Below are positions 21,693 through 33,467 of a stretch of 64,000 nucleotides of DNA, piece by piece. The translations under genes and the position numbers were made by a program. Source of the DNA: Adiantum capillus-veneris (taxonomy: Eukaryota; Streptophyta; Polypodiopsida; Polypodiales; Pteridaceae); assembly GCA_014529385.2 (NCBI GenBank), contig CM043957.1, forward strand, positions 84,282,881 to 84,346,880, written 5' to 3'. Every line of letters starts with the position of its first letter. Position 1 is the stretch's first letter. The notes beneath the pieces were generated by a model. The model searched no databases, was not told where the DNA came from, and worked only from the letters and a program-made list of their open reading frames with translations.

Positions 21693-22397
21693 GGTAACAT
21701 TTAATGGCCTAGTAACTTGTTTGTAGCGGAAATTAGCATGAACATAATGAGCATTTCATTAGAATAGATTCCTAATGAGAATAACAAGAGTGCTTGGGTG
21801 GAGAGAGAAACAACAAGCATAACACCTAGTTAGATAGCATGAACAATACTTTCAAAACAGAGAGAAATTAAGCTATTGACAACAGTTGAGGACCGGATTT
21901 ACATGGAGCCGGTCCCCCCTCCAAAAGGCTTTGTATTATGGTTTCTCCCATCAAGAGAGACATTGTACAATACAATTCTTTGTGTTCCTTCAAGACTAGC
22001 TAGTGCAATGAAGATGGAAACTTCATGCACTAAGCAAAACACTTATCAAACACAACATCAATTCCCTCACGGTCTCAAACCCAAGAACTCACACACCTTC
22101 GAAGATGGTGAGAGCTAGCGGGGTATGAGAGTAGATTGAGAGGAAGGAGGAGTATTCTTACGAGAAAGATGTACATCTCCTCACATAATCACTCATAATA
22201 GCATAGCTTAGCTTAGTAATTAGCATGGTAGAGGAGATGAGCATGCATTGAAGCTTGGCTCTTGGTTGGATTTGCATCATGGAGCCAAGAGTTGTTGGTG
22301 TAGGCCTCCCTTCTCACAAGCTTGGAGTAGGTGATAAGCTTTCCATTAAAGCTTGAGAAGAGAGAGAGAGAGAGAGTCTTCTTACTTCACACATGAG

Positions 22398-22398
<1 letters not shown>

Positions 22399-22440
<42 letters not shown>
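22399..22440. repeat. (TG)n microsatellite
   Basis: About 42 bp of pure TG in the LTR of E. The sister LTR has a short imperfect tract near 31662. Confidence 0.95.
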
Positions 22441-22443
<3 letters not shown>

Positions 22444-22919
22444 AATAATGCCTTTGAAAAATCAGCCCCCTCTCTCTCTTTGTCGACCCTCTTGCTATTT
22501 CCTCATGCTACAGCCTCATTGGACCTCCCCAGAGCTAGCCAATGGTAATTAAGCAGTATAAGTGATAGCCTTCTGACATGTGTCCCCATTTCCCCTTTTG
22601 TGAGAGCTTTAGGTATTTAATAAATGCAACTAAACTCTCATTGGACCCCTTTGCCTCCTAGCCCATAGGAATCAGGCAAGCCATTGGGCTGTTGAATGCT
22701 CATTGGTCTCCTTGGGAGACTGTCCAATAGCTTCTAGAGAGCTTAATTCTTATTGGTTCTTTTATTAAGTGTTTTTAAATGATTTAAACTAGATTTACTA
22801 TAGCCTAATTCTCATTGGTCCACCTCCAAGGCCATCCAATAGGATTTGAGTACACCTTGTGGGCATCTGGTCTAGGGAGTTGACATGTGTCCCTCTTTCC
22901 CCTTGTATACAAAAGGAGC

Positions 22920-22920
<1 letters not shown>

Positions 22921-22968
<48 letters not shown>
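22921..22968. repeat. (TG)n microsatellite
   Basis: About 48 bp of TG. The matching tract at 32162-32183 is about 22 bp. Confidence 0.95.
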
Positions 22969-22970
<2 letters not shown>

Positions 22971-23579
22971 TTTCTCTCATATCCCCTACTTGCAAGGCTC
23001 GCCCCCTCCTATGTAGGGATTGACAAAGACTTTTGGGACACACACAAAGCATCCAATTTTCCGTAATGTTGACCTTTGGACATAACCTTTGAATTTTGGA
23101 ACCTTAGCATTTTGGAACCTTAGCATTTTGGAAGTCTTAATGGGCCGAACCTTAGGGTCTTTTAAGCCCATTATTGCACATAGCTCTTTTGCAGATGGCT
23201 CCCCCTTTGGATCCCTATTTTCTCTCCTTTGGATCTCTATTGTGATCGGTCTGCTAACTTAACCAATATTCTAGCTTTTTCTCCCTTGGTACTTTCCCAT
23301 ATTAAATGATCAATTTAACATGAGAAAATCATTTAGGAGAATTAGATATTGATTATTATGACATTACCTCTCTCTTGAAATCATAGTCATCCTCGACTAT
23401 GGTATAGAGAAGATAAAGCATATTTATGAGTCCTTTTCTTAGCGGGTAGAGGATCCCTATGTTACCCTATGACATCGTTCCACAATGGATGACTAGTCCA
23501 TTTGGCGCTTGAGAGCCTGAGGTTGCCGCAAGCATGTCTGCACATTAGTCCTATCATTCTTCCATAGTAGAGTGATAAG

Positions 23580-23591
23580 CTAAGTTGCATT
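23580..23591. repeat. Left terminal inverted repeat of the hAT-like element
   Basis: CTAAGTTGCATT matches the reverse complement of the right end at 9 of 12 positions. Subterminal TATACGGCCGTATTATACGG-type motifs continue to about 23680. Confidence 0.75.
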
Positions 23592-24127
23592 ATTCGTTAT
23601 TCGGGAGACGGATAATACGCGAATAATGGGCATATTATTCGGTTATTTAATTTATACGGCCGTATTATACGGTGCCACATCAGCATAAACGGCTAAACGT
23701 ATAACTTCTTAGTTTTTCGATTGTTGGAGCCCCATTGGTCCAACTGTTGTAATGAGCCCATTTGTAAAGCATATCAAATTCCATTTTTTATGTCAAAGAC
23801 GTCTTATCAGTTTGATCCATTCGTCTGGATTATGTAAATATTAGTTAGTTAGTCAGGACTCATAATTATTCCCACTTTTGAAATAGTAGAAAGATCTGCT
23901 TGTCCACATCTAACTTGTTCTTCTTTAAAAATTGCCTGAGCTTTAGCGTGGTTGAGTTCTTCTTCCATATCTGCATATCAGGTGAACATGTCGTTACTTT
24001 TAAATACCCATTCAATTAATTTAACAGTATATCGAATGACAAACATACAATTTTTGCTCAATTAAACATACAATTAAATCTCACACCTAAAGTAAAACAA
24101 TGATGTAATCATGAGACTGCGTTTTCA

Positions 24128-25520
24128 TTAATCATCAGCTGGTCGTAAGCCAGATGTCATTACAATGTTGTAACCCACTCTATGGGCACCATTTAAACAT
24201 AAGGAGAGATCAAAAGCATTAGGCCGGGTTTTTGGGTCAATACGGGCAAGTACATTACTCAAAAAATGCCTCTTGCTTTGATCTTGGGGGGTTGGTAAGC
24301 ATTTCAAAATGCGTTTACATGTATGACACATGGAATAAATATCCATAGCTTTGGTCCAAGAGGGAGGATTACTAGATATACATTCAGGGGCTGCCCATGG
24401 ATAATCTCTCTCATATTGTTTTCTAGTCTCTATCTTCAGATCGTGTAGAGGAGGGAAACCGGCTGTCGTTTTTGTTTTGGTGCATGAACCCCAATCCACA
24501 ATGCCGACATAGACACCTTTTTCGCCAAAATGCAGCATCATATTGAGAGAGTGTAGATCATTGTGGAGGTAGTTATGCATATGAACATACTTCAGAGTTT
24601 GGAGGAGAGCATTGATGATCTGCAAAACATTCTCCTGGGATAGCTCTACTATTCCATTCGTGAGTACGTAATTGCGAATGACAGGTTGACTGCCGTCTGC
24701 AGTGCATTCTTTGATCCATTGCTCCACATGGCCGCCATTCCAAAATCGTGAAATGAGCATAGGTCGCTCCACGTGGCGCACCATGGCAAGAGGGTAGATA
24801 ATTCCACGATGTGAAATATCCAAAACTGTTGCTTCGTCTTTGACCTGTTGATCCATGGTGGGCCTATGCAAGTGTACTTTGAACACTTTTGCAGCATACA
24901 CCTGATCTTTGAAAGCGGGATGTGTGACACCCACACGCTTTACATGTGCCATCTTCCCTCTCCCAGTTGTGGAGCTTGGATATTGAAGACGGCTGTGTCG
25001 GGCAAAAGGTGTAGAATAGGTGGTAGTTGAGAGAGGTCCAATGCAGCAATGAAGACGCTGCAGGCTCTGTTCTAATAAGGATTTCTGGTTCATCAGCAGC
25101 TTCAGAAGAGCTGGCTTCCACTCTTGCACGCTTTGCTGCTCTTTCTAACTTTTCCTTGCTTTTGAACTCTGTATAAAGCTGTTGCACAAGATGTATGCGC
25201 TCAACTATGTTTGGCAAGGAAGTAACTGCAGGATTTTTCAGTTCCTGAAAGGTCTTCATGATCTGTCCTATGGTTTGTTTGACCATGTTTACTAAAGCAC
25301 CTAATGTCATGAGGGCTATGTCAAAGATAGCTGGTGTAAACGCTGCCTGGAGCTGCTCAAACACAGACTTGGTTAGAGTCTCTGTAAGATGATGATAATG
25401 CTCCGGAGCGACAGGGTTTAAGCAACGTCTAATCTCTGCCTCTGACATGTAGTGAAAGTGTCTCACAATCACTTCGGAGATGAACTTTCGTTGATGTTTG
25501 GCTAGCTTCGTGTCTGCCAT
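24128..25520 (-). pseudogene. Protein-kinase-like gene, cargo of the hAT-like element (one frameshift)
   Basis: Two overlapping minus-strand frames make up one likely protein of about 460 residues. The first starts at an ATG (25520, MADTKLAKHQRKF): helical, about 150 residues, with a basic AKRARVE patch (possible nuclear signal) and an acidic stretch. I recognise no family for it. The second frame holds a kinase domain: glycine loop GRGKMAHV (residues 56-63 of that frame), VYAAKVFK with Lys81, HNDLHSLN with Asp191 and Asn196, DWG at 212-214 and APE at 247-249. All core catalytic residues are present, with HND and DWG replacing HRD and DFG. A frame change around 24980-25080 joins them; an intron or assembly error is possible. 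Alternatives: captured host kinase, or a CRN-like effector kinase. Confidence 0.72.
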
Positions 25521-25704
25521 ATATGTATGACAAATTATAAATTAAGAATCTTACGATAAGATTGTACACCATAGTTATTGTATAATGAGTGTTAATCCTA
25601 TATATATTAAATGATGATAGAAATTTATTAACAATATGAAATTATTGCAAATTAAAGAGAATCTTATGATTACAAACCACATTGTGCGAAGCGACCATGA
25701 AAAT

Positions 25705-25813
<109 letters not shown>

Positions 25814-26007
25814 TGCCAGGAGTGTGAGATGCTCTCAGCACAAGAACTGGACCCTGCTATGTGCAGAAAAGTGAGATGATCAAAGAAATCACATCTAAAG
25901 GATTGGAAAATCGTACATGTGATTCTGTGAACAGCCCAGCTAGTGTGAGATATTCTTAGCACAAGTCCTGGATGCTGTTGTAAAATAGATTGATAGTTTT
26001 TATCAAT

Positions 26008-26600
26008 CTAATCCCTGATAAAGTGTGTGGAACTCACAACACAACTATTAGCGGATAAATTAGCAATTGCAGATGTAAGTTATCTATCGTATGTGTTTAC
26101 GTCCAAAACAACACCAAGTCATTTAATGATGAAAAATGATGTTCCTTTGGAATATGAAACACACGAGTAACCAGTATGTCACATTAAGATGAAGAGGGCA
26201 TGAAAATATGCATCTCTTCACTCTTAATATAACGAGTGGTAACGCTTGTGTTTCTATGCAACACATATGATAGCAAAACTTAATTTAAAATTTGAAGTTT
26301 TATAAGCTATTTCTAATGGAGTGTGTGGAACGCACAACACAACCATCAGCAAATAGCTCAACAATCTCAAATGTAAATCAATTGTTGTATATATCTATGT
26401 TCAGAGTAACATCAAGTCATCTGTTGATGAACAATAATGTTACTACAGAAATAGTAGCACAAAAATAACGAAAGTCACATTAAGATAAAGAGGGCATAAA
26501 GTATGCATCTCTGCACTCTTAAAATGACGAACGTTAATCTTTGTGCTTCTATGTAGAATAATCAACACTGACTTACTTTAAGATTGTAAATTGTATAGGT
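26008..26600. repeat. Tandem duplication with about 298-bp period
   Basis: GTGTGTGGAAC(T/G)CACAACACAAC occurs at 26023 and 26321. Further shared blocks follow in the same order: CATCAAGTCAT, CACATTAAGAT(G/A)AAGAGGGCAT and ATGCATCTCT. The two copies are diverged. They sit upstream of the kinase-like gene. Confidence 0.8.
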
Positions 26601-26885
26601 CACTCTGAAGTGAGAGGTGTAGCATCATGCCTACTACAATCCACGAGTCGACCTCTAATCTTAACTCATCTCTATGGTGAGAGGTATACTACTACACCAT
26701 ACGAGTGAGAATCTAAGTTTATCCTAAGCCTTCTCTTGGAGTGAGTCATAAGACTACACACCACGGAAAAGGAGACTATATTCTACACACTTTTGGTGTG
26801 AGCCATATCGCTACAAACCACGAAGTCGCCTACGACCTGCAAGCCAACTTTGTGGTGAGAGTCAAAACTACTGCACCACACAAGA
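26600..26885. repeat. Degenerate tandem repeats of about 60 bp
   Basis: Five loosely related units each contain GGTGAGAGGT or GGAGTGAGTC, then CTACTACA, then CCACGA. Examples begin near 26610, 26670, 26730, 26785 and 26845. A short open frame on the plus strand here is a by-product of the repeats. Confidence 0.6.
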
Positions 26886-27055
26886 CTGGAACAACACAAA
26901 AAAAGTTAGTATTTACTGAAATTAGAAAATATACCTGAAAACCGCTGTAAACTGAAGAGACTGTCGCTATCTGCTAATCTCTCAAAAGGTCCAAGATTTG
27001 CAAATCACCAAAAGCTCTAGAATGATTTTCGATCGAATACGGCGACAGTTGTATA

Positions 27056-27105
27056 TATAAAACAGTTTTCGATCGAAAACGTTTTCGATCGAAAACTGTT
27101 TTATA
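27056..27105. repeat. Perfect 50-bp palindrome
   Basis: Centre between 27080 and 27081. Each arm contains the self-complementary TTTTCGATCGAAAA, and a related copy lies at about 27026. It is subterminal in the hAT-like element, 90 bp from its right end. Confidence 0.92.
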
Positions 27106-27182
27106 CGGATGTTCACGTTTTATTCGGGAAAACGGCGTATAATGACTTTTTATACGTATATTATTTGTTATACGGGCGTATA

Positions 27183-27194
27183 AATGTAACCCAG
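27183..27194. repeat. Right terminal inverted repeat of the hAT-like element
   Basis: Plus strand AATGTAACCCAG. Its reverse complement CTGGGTTACATT pairs with the left end. Several TATACG and CGTATA motifs precede it. Confidence 0.75.
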
Positions 27195-27360
27195 GTGATA
27201 AGCTCTACTTGGTGTTCGGGAGACGTCGTCTCCGCAAACTTGATCTAAGCATGCATACTACTTCATTTTTGTGCACAATAAAGAAAAAGAGAGTCTTATA
27301 AGACAAAAACTTTGTTCATTTTCAACATTTGTACATTTGCTTACTCTTGGGAAGCATTGT

Positions 27361-27448
27361 AAGCATTGACAGCTCCAAGGCAATCACCACAAGCATCACA
27401 TTGGAAGCATTGACAGCTCCAAGGCAATCACCACAAGCATCACATTGG
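27361..27448. repeat. 44-bp tandem duplication at the integrase deletion junction of E
   Basis: Two copies of the block AAGCATTGACAGCTCCAAGG... start at 27361 and 27405. They join the 3' untranslated region directly to RNase H, so the duplication marks the repair junction. Confidence 0.88.
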
Positions 27449-28420
27449 ACCTCAAATGGTTTTGAGAGATCCAGTAGTGTAAGCACAGGTTGAGAGATAA
27501 GCTTTTCTTTAAGATTTTCGAAAGCATTGTTCTCCTTAGCAGACCATGTATACCTAATGATTTCTTTTGTTAGGTCATGTCATGGTCCCGCAATTTGTGA
27601 GAACTTTTCTATGAAGCATCTATAGCATGCACACATATCTATAAAGCTTCTTAATTCATGAAGATTCCTTGGTTTAGGCCATCCTTTTATTACCTCTAAC
27701 TTTGATGGATCCATTTGGATGCCATCTTGAGAGATAATGTGACCTAAATACTGAATCTCTTGCAAGAAAAATTCACTTTTCTTTCGATTAACATAAAGTT
27801 TATTCTCTCTTAAAACTTGAAATATTACCTAGAGGTGTTGCTTGTGTTCGTCTAATGAATTAGAGTAGATGATAATATCATCAAAGAACACTCCAGTGAA
27901 GGTTCGGTGAGGCTTGAACAACTTCTCCATCAAGCGGTTGAATGTGGCTGGAGCATTGGTCAAGCCAAAAGGCATGACAATGTATTCGTAAAGACCAAAC
28001 GTGGTGCGAAATGTGGTCTTTACAATGTCTTGATCAACTATCCTTATTTGATGATAGCCACTTTTTAGGTCAAGCCTACTGAAGTAGGTCGATCCTTGTA
28101 GCTTATCAAAAAGGTCTTCTACCCGTGGAACGGGAAACCTATTCTTGATAGTGATCCTATTTAGTGCTCTATAGTCGACAGAGATATGATATGTGTTGTC
28201 TTTTTTTGTACTAATATCACAGTTGAGAAAAATGGAGATGAGCTAATAGGCCTAAGCATGCCCTTCTCAACTAACTCATGCACTTGCCGCATAATCTCCT
28301 CTTGTTGAGCTTGAGAAACTCTATAAGGAGGTTTGTTAGGCGGTGAACTTCCTAGAAGAAGTTCAATTGCATGGTCATCATTACCTCGTTTAGGAGGTAG
28401 CTCACAAGCGATGTCGTCAA
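27449..28420 (-). pseudogene. Gypsy E RNase H and RT remnants
   Basis: Minus-strand RNase H (truncated) and the RT thumb (MDPSKLEVIKGWPKPRNLHELRSFIDMC) precede an FFDD box readable near 27880, and RT N-terminal motifs up to about 28400. Frames are broken at about 27780 and 28161. Integrase and the chromodomain are absent. Compared with gypsy C the copy is colinear up to the deletion. Confidence 0.82.
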
Positions 28421-30547
28421 TAAAGACATCTTGAAACCCCTTGAGAAAATTAGATAAGTCTAATTCCTTTTGGTTGCTTTTATTTTCTTTTGCTAAAGCA
28501 TTAGGTTCATTTTGAGAATCTTTAACAAAAATCATGTACACGAAAATAGAGCTCTTTATTGACTTGTTGAAAGCTGGTGTATGCACAATGGGTATAGTGT
28601 TACCCATTTCCTTAGCATATATATACATATCTTTTTCTCTGAACTTAAAGGAGATTCTCCTTTCAAGGAATTTAACATTGGCAGCCAGGCGATCAAACCA
28701 TGGTGCCCCTAGGATTACATCCTCATGCTTGAGAGGAGAGATAAAGAAGTCCTCTTTGTCCACATAGCTTTGGACATGGAGCCTCAATTTCCCGATTAAG
28801 GGAGTGACTGAAGCTTCTTGCCCCTTGAAAGCACTGTCTACGGGTAGAACATCTCCCATCTCGTAGGCTTGTATGTCTAGCTTGGTGGCCAACTCTATAG
28901 ATAAAAAATTATGAGTAGAACCAGGGTCAAAGAGAATAAAAGCATCATGTTCTCTTACCTTTACCCAAGCCAGGCATAGAGGAGATCCTTTGTGGTGAGT
29001 TTCCTCCTCTTGGATTTCGACCAAGGTAGCTCTAGGAGGATCATGGCGGGTGCTCTTTTGGAGACAAGCGTGGTACGCATGCCCTTGTTTGACGCACTTG
29101 AAACACCGGTTATCTTTGCGATAATGCTCAAGCACTTCAAGAGAGAGTTTATTTTTGCCTTTGTAAACTCCCTTCTCTTTAGCTTTGTTGGGATTGCCCT
29201 TAGGAGACTTTTGGACATTGTCCTTCCCCTTAGGCTTGTTGGAACCCTTGTTTTCCGTGGGCTTATTATTTCTTTTAGCCCCCGTTTGGAAATTGATTCG
29301 AGAGGCCACCATAGTATGGTGTATTACCACGGATATGGTGCGTGGCCTTTGGGAGTTGACATACTCCGCCATTTCTTCGGTTAAGCCCACACAAAATTGT
29401 TTCTTTTGCTCTCCAATATCCAACTTTTTGAAGACAGTGGCTTTGAATTGTAGGTCCCAAAACTTGTCTACATATTTGTGAATGGATTCATAGGGAGAAA
29501 GCTTTAAACTTCGCCATTCGGTGAGTACTTTGTCTTTGGCATTGGTGGCCAAAAGTGCTTCATAATGGAAGCTCTTAAAGCTTTCCATGTTCGTGGAGCT
29601 TGACCGTTGCCCCGTAGGCTAGACCACCATTGCCTGGCGGACTTTTGAAAGTGCATAGCTACATGCGTAGCTTAGAGGACTCCGTGAAGACCTCATCTCC
29701 GAACGTCGCATCAAATTGTTGGATAAAGGCCAAGACTTTGTCCATAGCACCCAAGGTGCCGTCATAGGTAAGGAAAGAGATGTTCTTCCCTCCCTCTTTG
29801 AACTTCTTGAGCTTGGACGACCTCTTCCACGCGGCATAGGATTTCCTATGGCCTCTTCTTTTTTATGGTTCAAAGGTTGCACCATCACTTTCTTCAGAAG
29901 GTGAAGAATTTGAGGAAGATGGAGAAGAGGATGACCTCTTTCTTGCCTTTTTCTTGCCTTGATCTTCGTTGTCTTCACCATCACTTTCATAAGAGGAAGG
30001 GGATGAAGAAGATGGAGAAGAGGGTGTCCTCTTTATCGCCTTTTTCTTCTCTTACTTTTTGTCATCCCTCTTTGAATTATGGTGTGGAGAAGTGTGCGAT
30101 GGTCTTCTCCATTTTGGAGGTGATGAAGAGCGTTTATCCCGCTGTATTTGTGGAGCCATCTCCGCCGAGGTGGCGGGAGACTCACTTCTTTCTCGTTCCT
30201 TCAGTGGAGGCTCTTGAGTTCTCCTTTGGAAAGGAGATGCATTGTCAAGAAGTAAATTCTTGAGCCCTTCATATGGATCCTCTTCTTCTTCCCGAATTGG
30301 AGAGAGATCTCTTTTGGAAGTCTCACAAGGAGGCTTCCTAGGTGTTCTCTCGTCATGGTGGAGAGCTTGGAGAATCCCATGAGCACGGAGTTGCCGTTGC
30401 ACTTCACTTTTGAGAGATGGATTGCCCATGGCTTGTTGAAGACTAGAAACAAGATAGTTAACAAGCATTGGGGCATCATTAGTAGCTGCTCATTAGCAAA
30501 ATCAAAGTTATCAACATTAATTTAACTCTCTTTACTATTGTCAGCCA
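28421..30547 (-). pseudogene. Gypsy E gag and protease
   Basis: Starts MADNSKES at 30547, then a TAA. The N-terminal Gag frame (MLVNYLVSSLQQAMGNPSLKSEVQRQLRAHG in meaning, not intact) covers 30052-30468, followed by a basic Ser/Arg tract. The second long frame (28161-29588) holds the coat domain and a knuckle reading CFKCVKQGHAYHAC, in which the usual first Gly of the loop is Val. The protease FDPGSTHNFLS keeps its catalytic Asp, unlike copy C. The frame then runs into RT ([11 protein letters not shown]), where a frameshift ends it. Confidence 0.82.
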
Positions 30548-30947
30548 TTCTAACAACTTTTAGGTGTAAACTTTTTACTTTGGCAGTTCAAGCCCTAGTT
30601 GCTACTCCTCTTTACCCCTTTAGAAAAAGCACTCAAGCTACTGTACCCGTGGCTCAAATACCATTAATTGCAAGGAATAGAAGAGAGGGTCGTTCAACAC
30701 CAAAACAACACCGGCTCCTGTCAAGCTTCTAATAGCTCAATAGTGGTTAAGCGGTAGGCAAGCCCCGTAGGACTCCACTATTAAGACCATATCTCTCGAT
30801 GGTGATGCCCCGTTAACTGCACAAAGGCAGGCGCAATGCAAGGCTGAAAAATCCCTATTCTACTTACTCACATGCAATTAATAATACCAACCATTTATAG
30901 CTAGCTTGATGACCTCCCTTCTTGAGCAAGAAAAGAGAAACCCCGTG

Positions 30948-30959
30948 GCTGTGATACCA
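30948..30959 (-). other. Primer-binding site of gypsy E (one mismatch)
   Basis: Minus-strand TGGTATCACAGC differs from TGGTATCAGAGC by one base and lies next to the LTR at 30961. Confidence 0.8.
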
Positions 30960-30960
30960 A

Positions 30961-32533
30961 TGTAACATTCTATGGCCTAGTAACTTGTGTGTAGTGGAAA
31001 TTAGCATGAACATAGTGAGCATTTCATTAGAATAGATTCCTAATGAGAATAACGAGAATGCTTGGGTGGAGAGAGCAACAAAAGGCATAACACCTAATTA
31101 GATAGCATGAAAAATACTTTCAAAAGAGAGAGAATTAAGCTATTGACAACAGTTGAGGACCGGATTTACATGGAGCCGGTCCCCCCTCCAAAAGGCTTTG
31201 TATTATGGTTTCTCCCATCAAGAGAGACATTGTACAATACAATTCTTTGTGTCCCTTCAAGACTAGCTAGTGCAATGAAGATGGAAACCTTATGAACTAA
31301 GAAAAACACTTATCAAACGCAACATCAATTCCCTCACGGTCTCAGACCCAAGACCTCACACACCGTCGAAGATGGTGAGAGCTAGCGGGGTATGAGAGTA
31401 GATTGAGAGGAAGAAGGAGTATTCTTACGAGAAAGATGTACATCTCCTCACATCATCACTCATAATAGCATAGCTTAGCTTAGTAATTAGCATGGTAGAG
31501 GAGATGAGCATGCATTGAAGCTTGGCTCTTGGTTGGATTTGTATCACGGAGCCAAGAGTTGTTGGTGTAGGCCTCCCTTCTCACAAGCTTGGTAAGGGTG
31601 ATAAGATTTCCATTAAAGCTTGAGAAGAGAGAGAGAGTCTTCTTACTTCACACATGAGTTTTGTGTGTGTGTATGTGTGTCCAATAATGCCTTTGAAAAA
31701 TCAGCCCCCTCTCTCTCTTGGTCGACCCCTCTTGCTATTTGCTCATGCTACAGCCTCATTGGACCTCCCCAAAGCTAGCCAATGGTAATTAAGTAGTATA
31801 AGTGATAGCCTTCTGATATGTGTTCCCCTTTCCCCTTTTGTGAGAGCTTTAGGTATTTAATAAATGCAACTAAACTCTCATTGGACCGCTTTGCAACCTG
31901 GCCAATAGGAATCAGGCAACCCATTGGGCTGCTGAATGCTCATTGGTCCCCTTGGGAGACTGTCCAATAGTCTTCTAGAGAGCTTAATTCTTATTGGTTC
32001 TTTTATTAAGTGTTTTTAAATTAATTAAACTAGATTTAATCTAGCCTAATTCTCATTGGTCCACCTCCAAGGCCATCCAATAGGATTTGAGTACACCTTG
32101 TGGGCATCTGGGCTAGGGAGTTGACATGTGTCCCTCTTTCCCCTTGTGTACAAAAGGATCTTGTGTGTGTGTGTGTGTGTGTGAGTTTCTCTCTCATCCC
32201 CTACTTGCAAGGCTCGCCCCCTCCTTTGTAGGGATTGACAAAGACTTTTGGGACACACACAAAGCATCCAATTTTCCATAATGTTGACCTTTGGACACAA
32301 CCTTTGAATTTTGGAACCTTAGCATTTTGGAAGTCTTAATGGGCTGAACCTTAGGGCATTTTAAGCCCATTGTTGCACATAGCTCTTTTGCAGATGGCGC
32401 CCCCCTTTGGATCCCTATTTTCCCTCCTTTGGATCCCTACTGTGGCCGGTCTGCTAACTTACTTCCCCATATTAAATGATCAGTTTAACATGAGAAAATC
32501 ATTTAGGAGAATTAGATATTGATTATTATGACA
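30961..32533 (-). repeat. 5' LTR of gypsy E
   Basis: 1573 bp, TGTAACATTCTATGG to GATTATTATGACA, sister of 21693-23364 with the same ATTGG/CCAAT pairs. Confidence 0.92.
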
Positions 32534-33282
32534 AGTTCAAAGAGGAGAATTTAGAATGTCTCCAAAAAGTCTTTTACTTGTTCATCCAGATTTTATTATA
32601 TGCCAAGAAGAATAAGTGTACTTTTATGCAATATGAAGTACAATATCTTGAACATGTTATTTCTACTGAAGGTGTTTTTGTTGTCAAACTCACAATTGTG
32701 AGTGGATGTGTTGAGAGTGTAGACATTAACTCTACACAAGGTTCAACTTTTCCACAAGAAAAACTACAATGATAGTAGATTTTTTCTATCAAAGGCCGTT
32801 ACTTACTTTACTCCACAAGGGGAGAGTATGTGTACCCATAGATTTAGACACTAGGCACCATATTCTTTTTTAGTGTACCATAAGGGGAGAGTATGTGTAC
32901 CCATAAACTTAGACAGTGGGCGCCAAATTCTATCAATGGCATGTATTTACTCCACGAGGGGAGATTATGCGCACCCATAGAAACTAGGCAAAAAATTATT
33001 TTTGAGTGTCATGGCATCCCACTATAATAGGTGTTCCTAGTATTAGGAAGGCATATCATTAGAAGGAAATTTTACTCCCAAGCTTACGTAAGGGTCTATG
33101 AGTAAGTTTTACACTACCAAATATTTCAATTGAAAAAATTTGAGCATCTCAAGGTAGGAAAAAATTTACATCCATTAGGGATCCCTAATGGGAAATGGGA
33201 GACCATTTCTATTGATTTTATTGTTGGTCTACCTATAACAGTTTGTGGACACAACTCTATCTGGTTATTTGTAGACCGATTG
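32534..33282 (+). pseudogene. Gypsy relic F, piece 3: RT palm end and integrase start
   Basis: Continues the RT frame cut by E: KFKEENLECLQKVFYLF, LLYAKKNKCTF and EVQYLEHVISTEG. From about 32780 to 33000 the coding frame gives way to three tandem AGGGGAGAGTATG repeats. Integrase then appears (GKWETISIDFIVGLP and HNSIWLFVDRL), ending at the insertion of G. RNase H and the integrase zinc finger are not recognisable. Confidence 0.75.
32810..32990. repeat. Three tandem repeats (64-74 bp) in relic F
   Basis: The core AGGGGAGAGTATGTGTACCC begins near 32819, 32883 and (diverged) 32957, each followed by ATAGA or ATAAACTTAGACA and a G-C-rich CTAGGCACCA or GTGGGCGCCA. Confidence 0.78.
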
Positions 33283-33456
33283 TGAAAGGCCTAGGGTAAC
33301 TGGACATAGGATCCTCCTCCCTACCGCCCCTTATATAAGCTAGCTCCTAGCACTTGCCCTAAGCGGATCCCTAGTCCACACTGGTCCATCCGGCCCTTGG
33401 CCTAGGTCCCTGACCCCCTAGGTTGGGCCTTGCCCCGTAGGACCCTTGTCCTGACA
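33283..33456 (-). repeat. 3' LTR of element G
   Basis: 174 bp, TGAAAGGCCTAGGG to TTGTCCTGACA, sister of 42741-42915. Confidence 0.92.
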
Positions 33457-33467
33457 TTACTCCCCCC

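Larger units (their letters stand above)
21693..23364 (-). repeat. 3' LTR of gypsy E
   Basis: 1672 bp, GGTAACATTTAATGG (first T lost) to GATTATTATGACA. It contains two expanded (TG)n tracts at 22399-22440 and 22921-22968 that are short in the sister LTR. Confidence 0.92.

Noticed and set aside
24128-25520. An ordinary single-copy host kinase gene
   Set aside because: It lies wholly between inverted ends with a perfect 8-bp duplication, inside a retrotransposon whose empty site is known from a sister copy. A captured host origin remains possible.
26741-26938. A plus-strand 65-codon gene next to the kinase-like gene
   Set aside because: It spans degenerate 60-bp tandem repeats and follows their periodicity.
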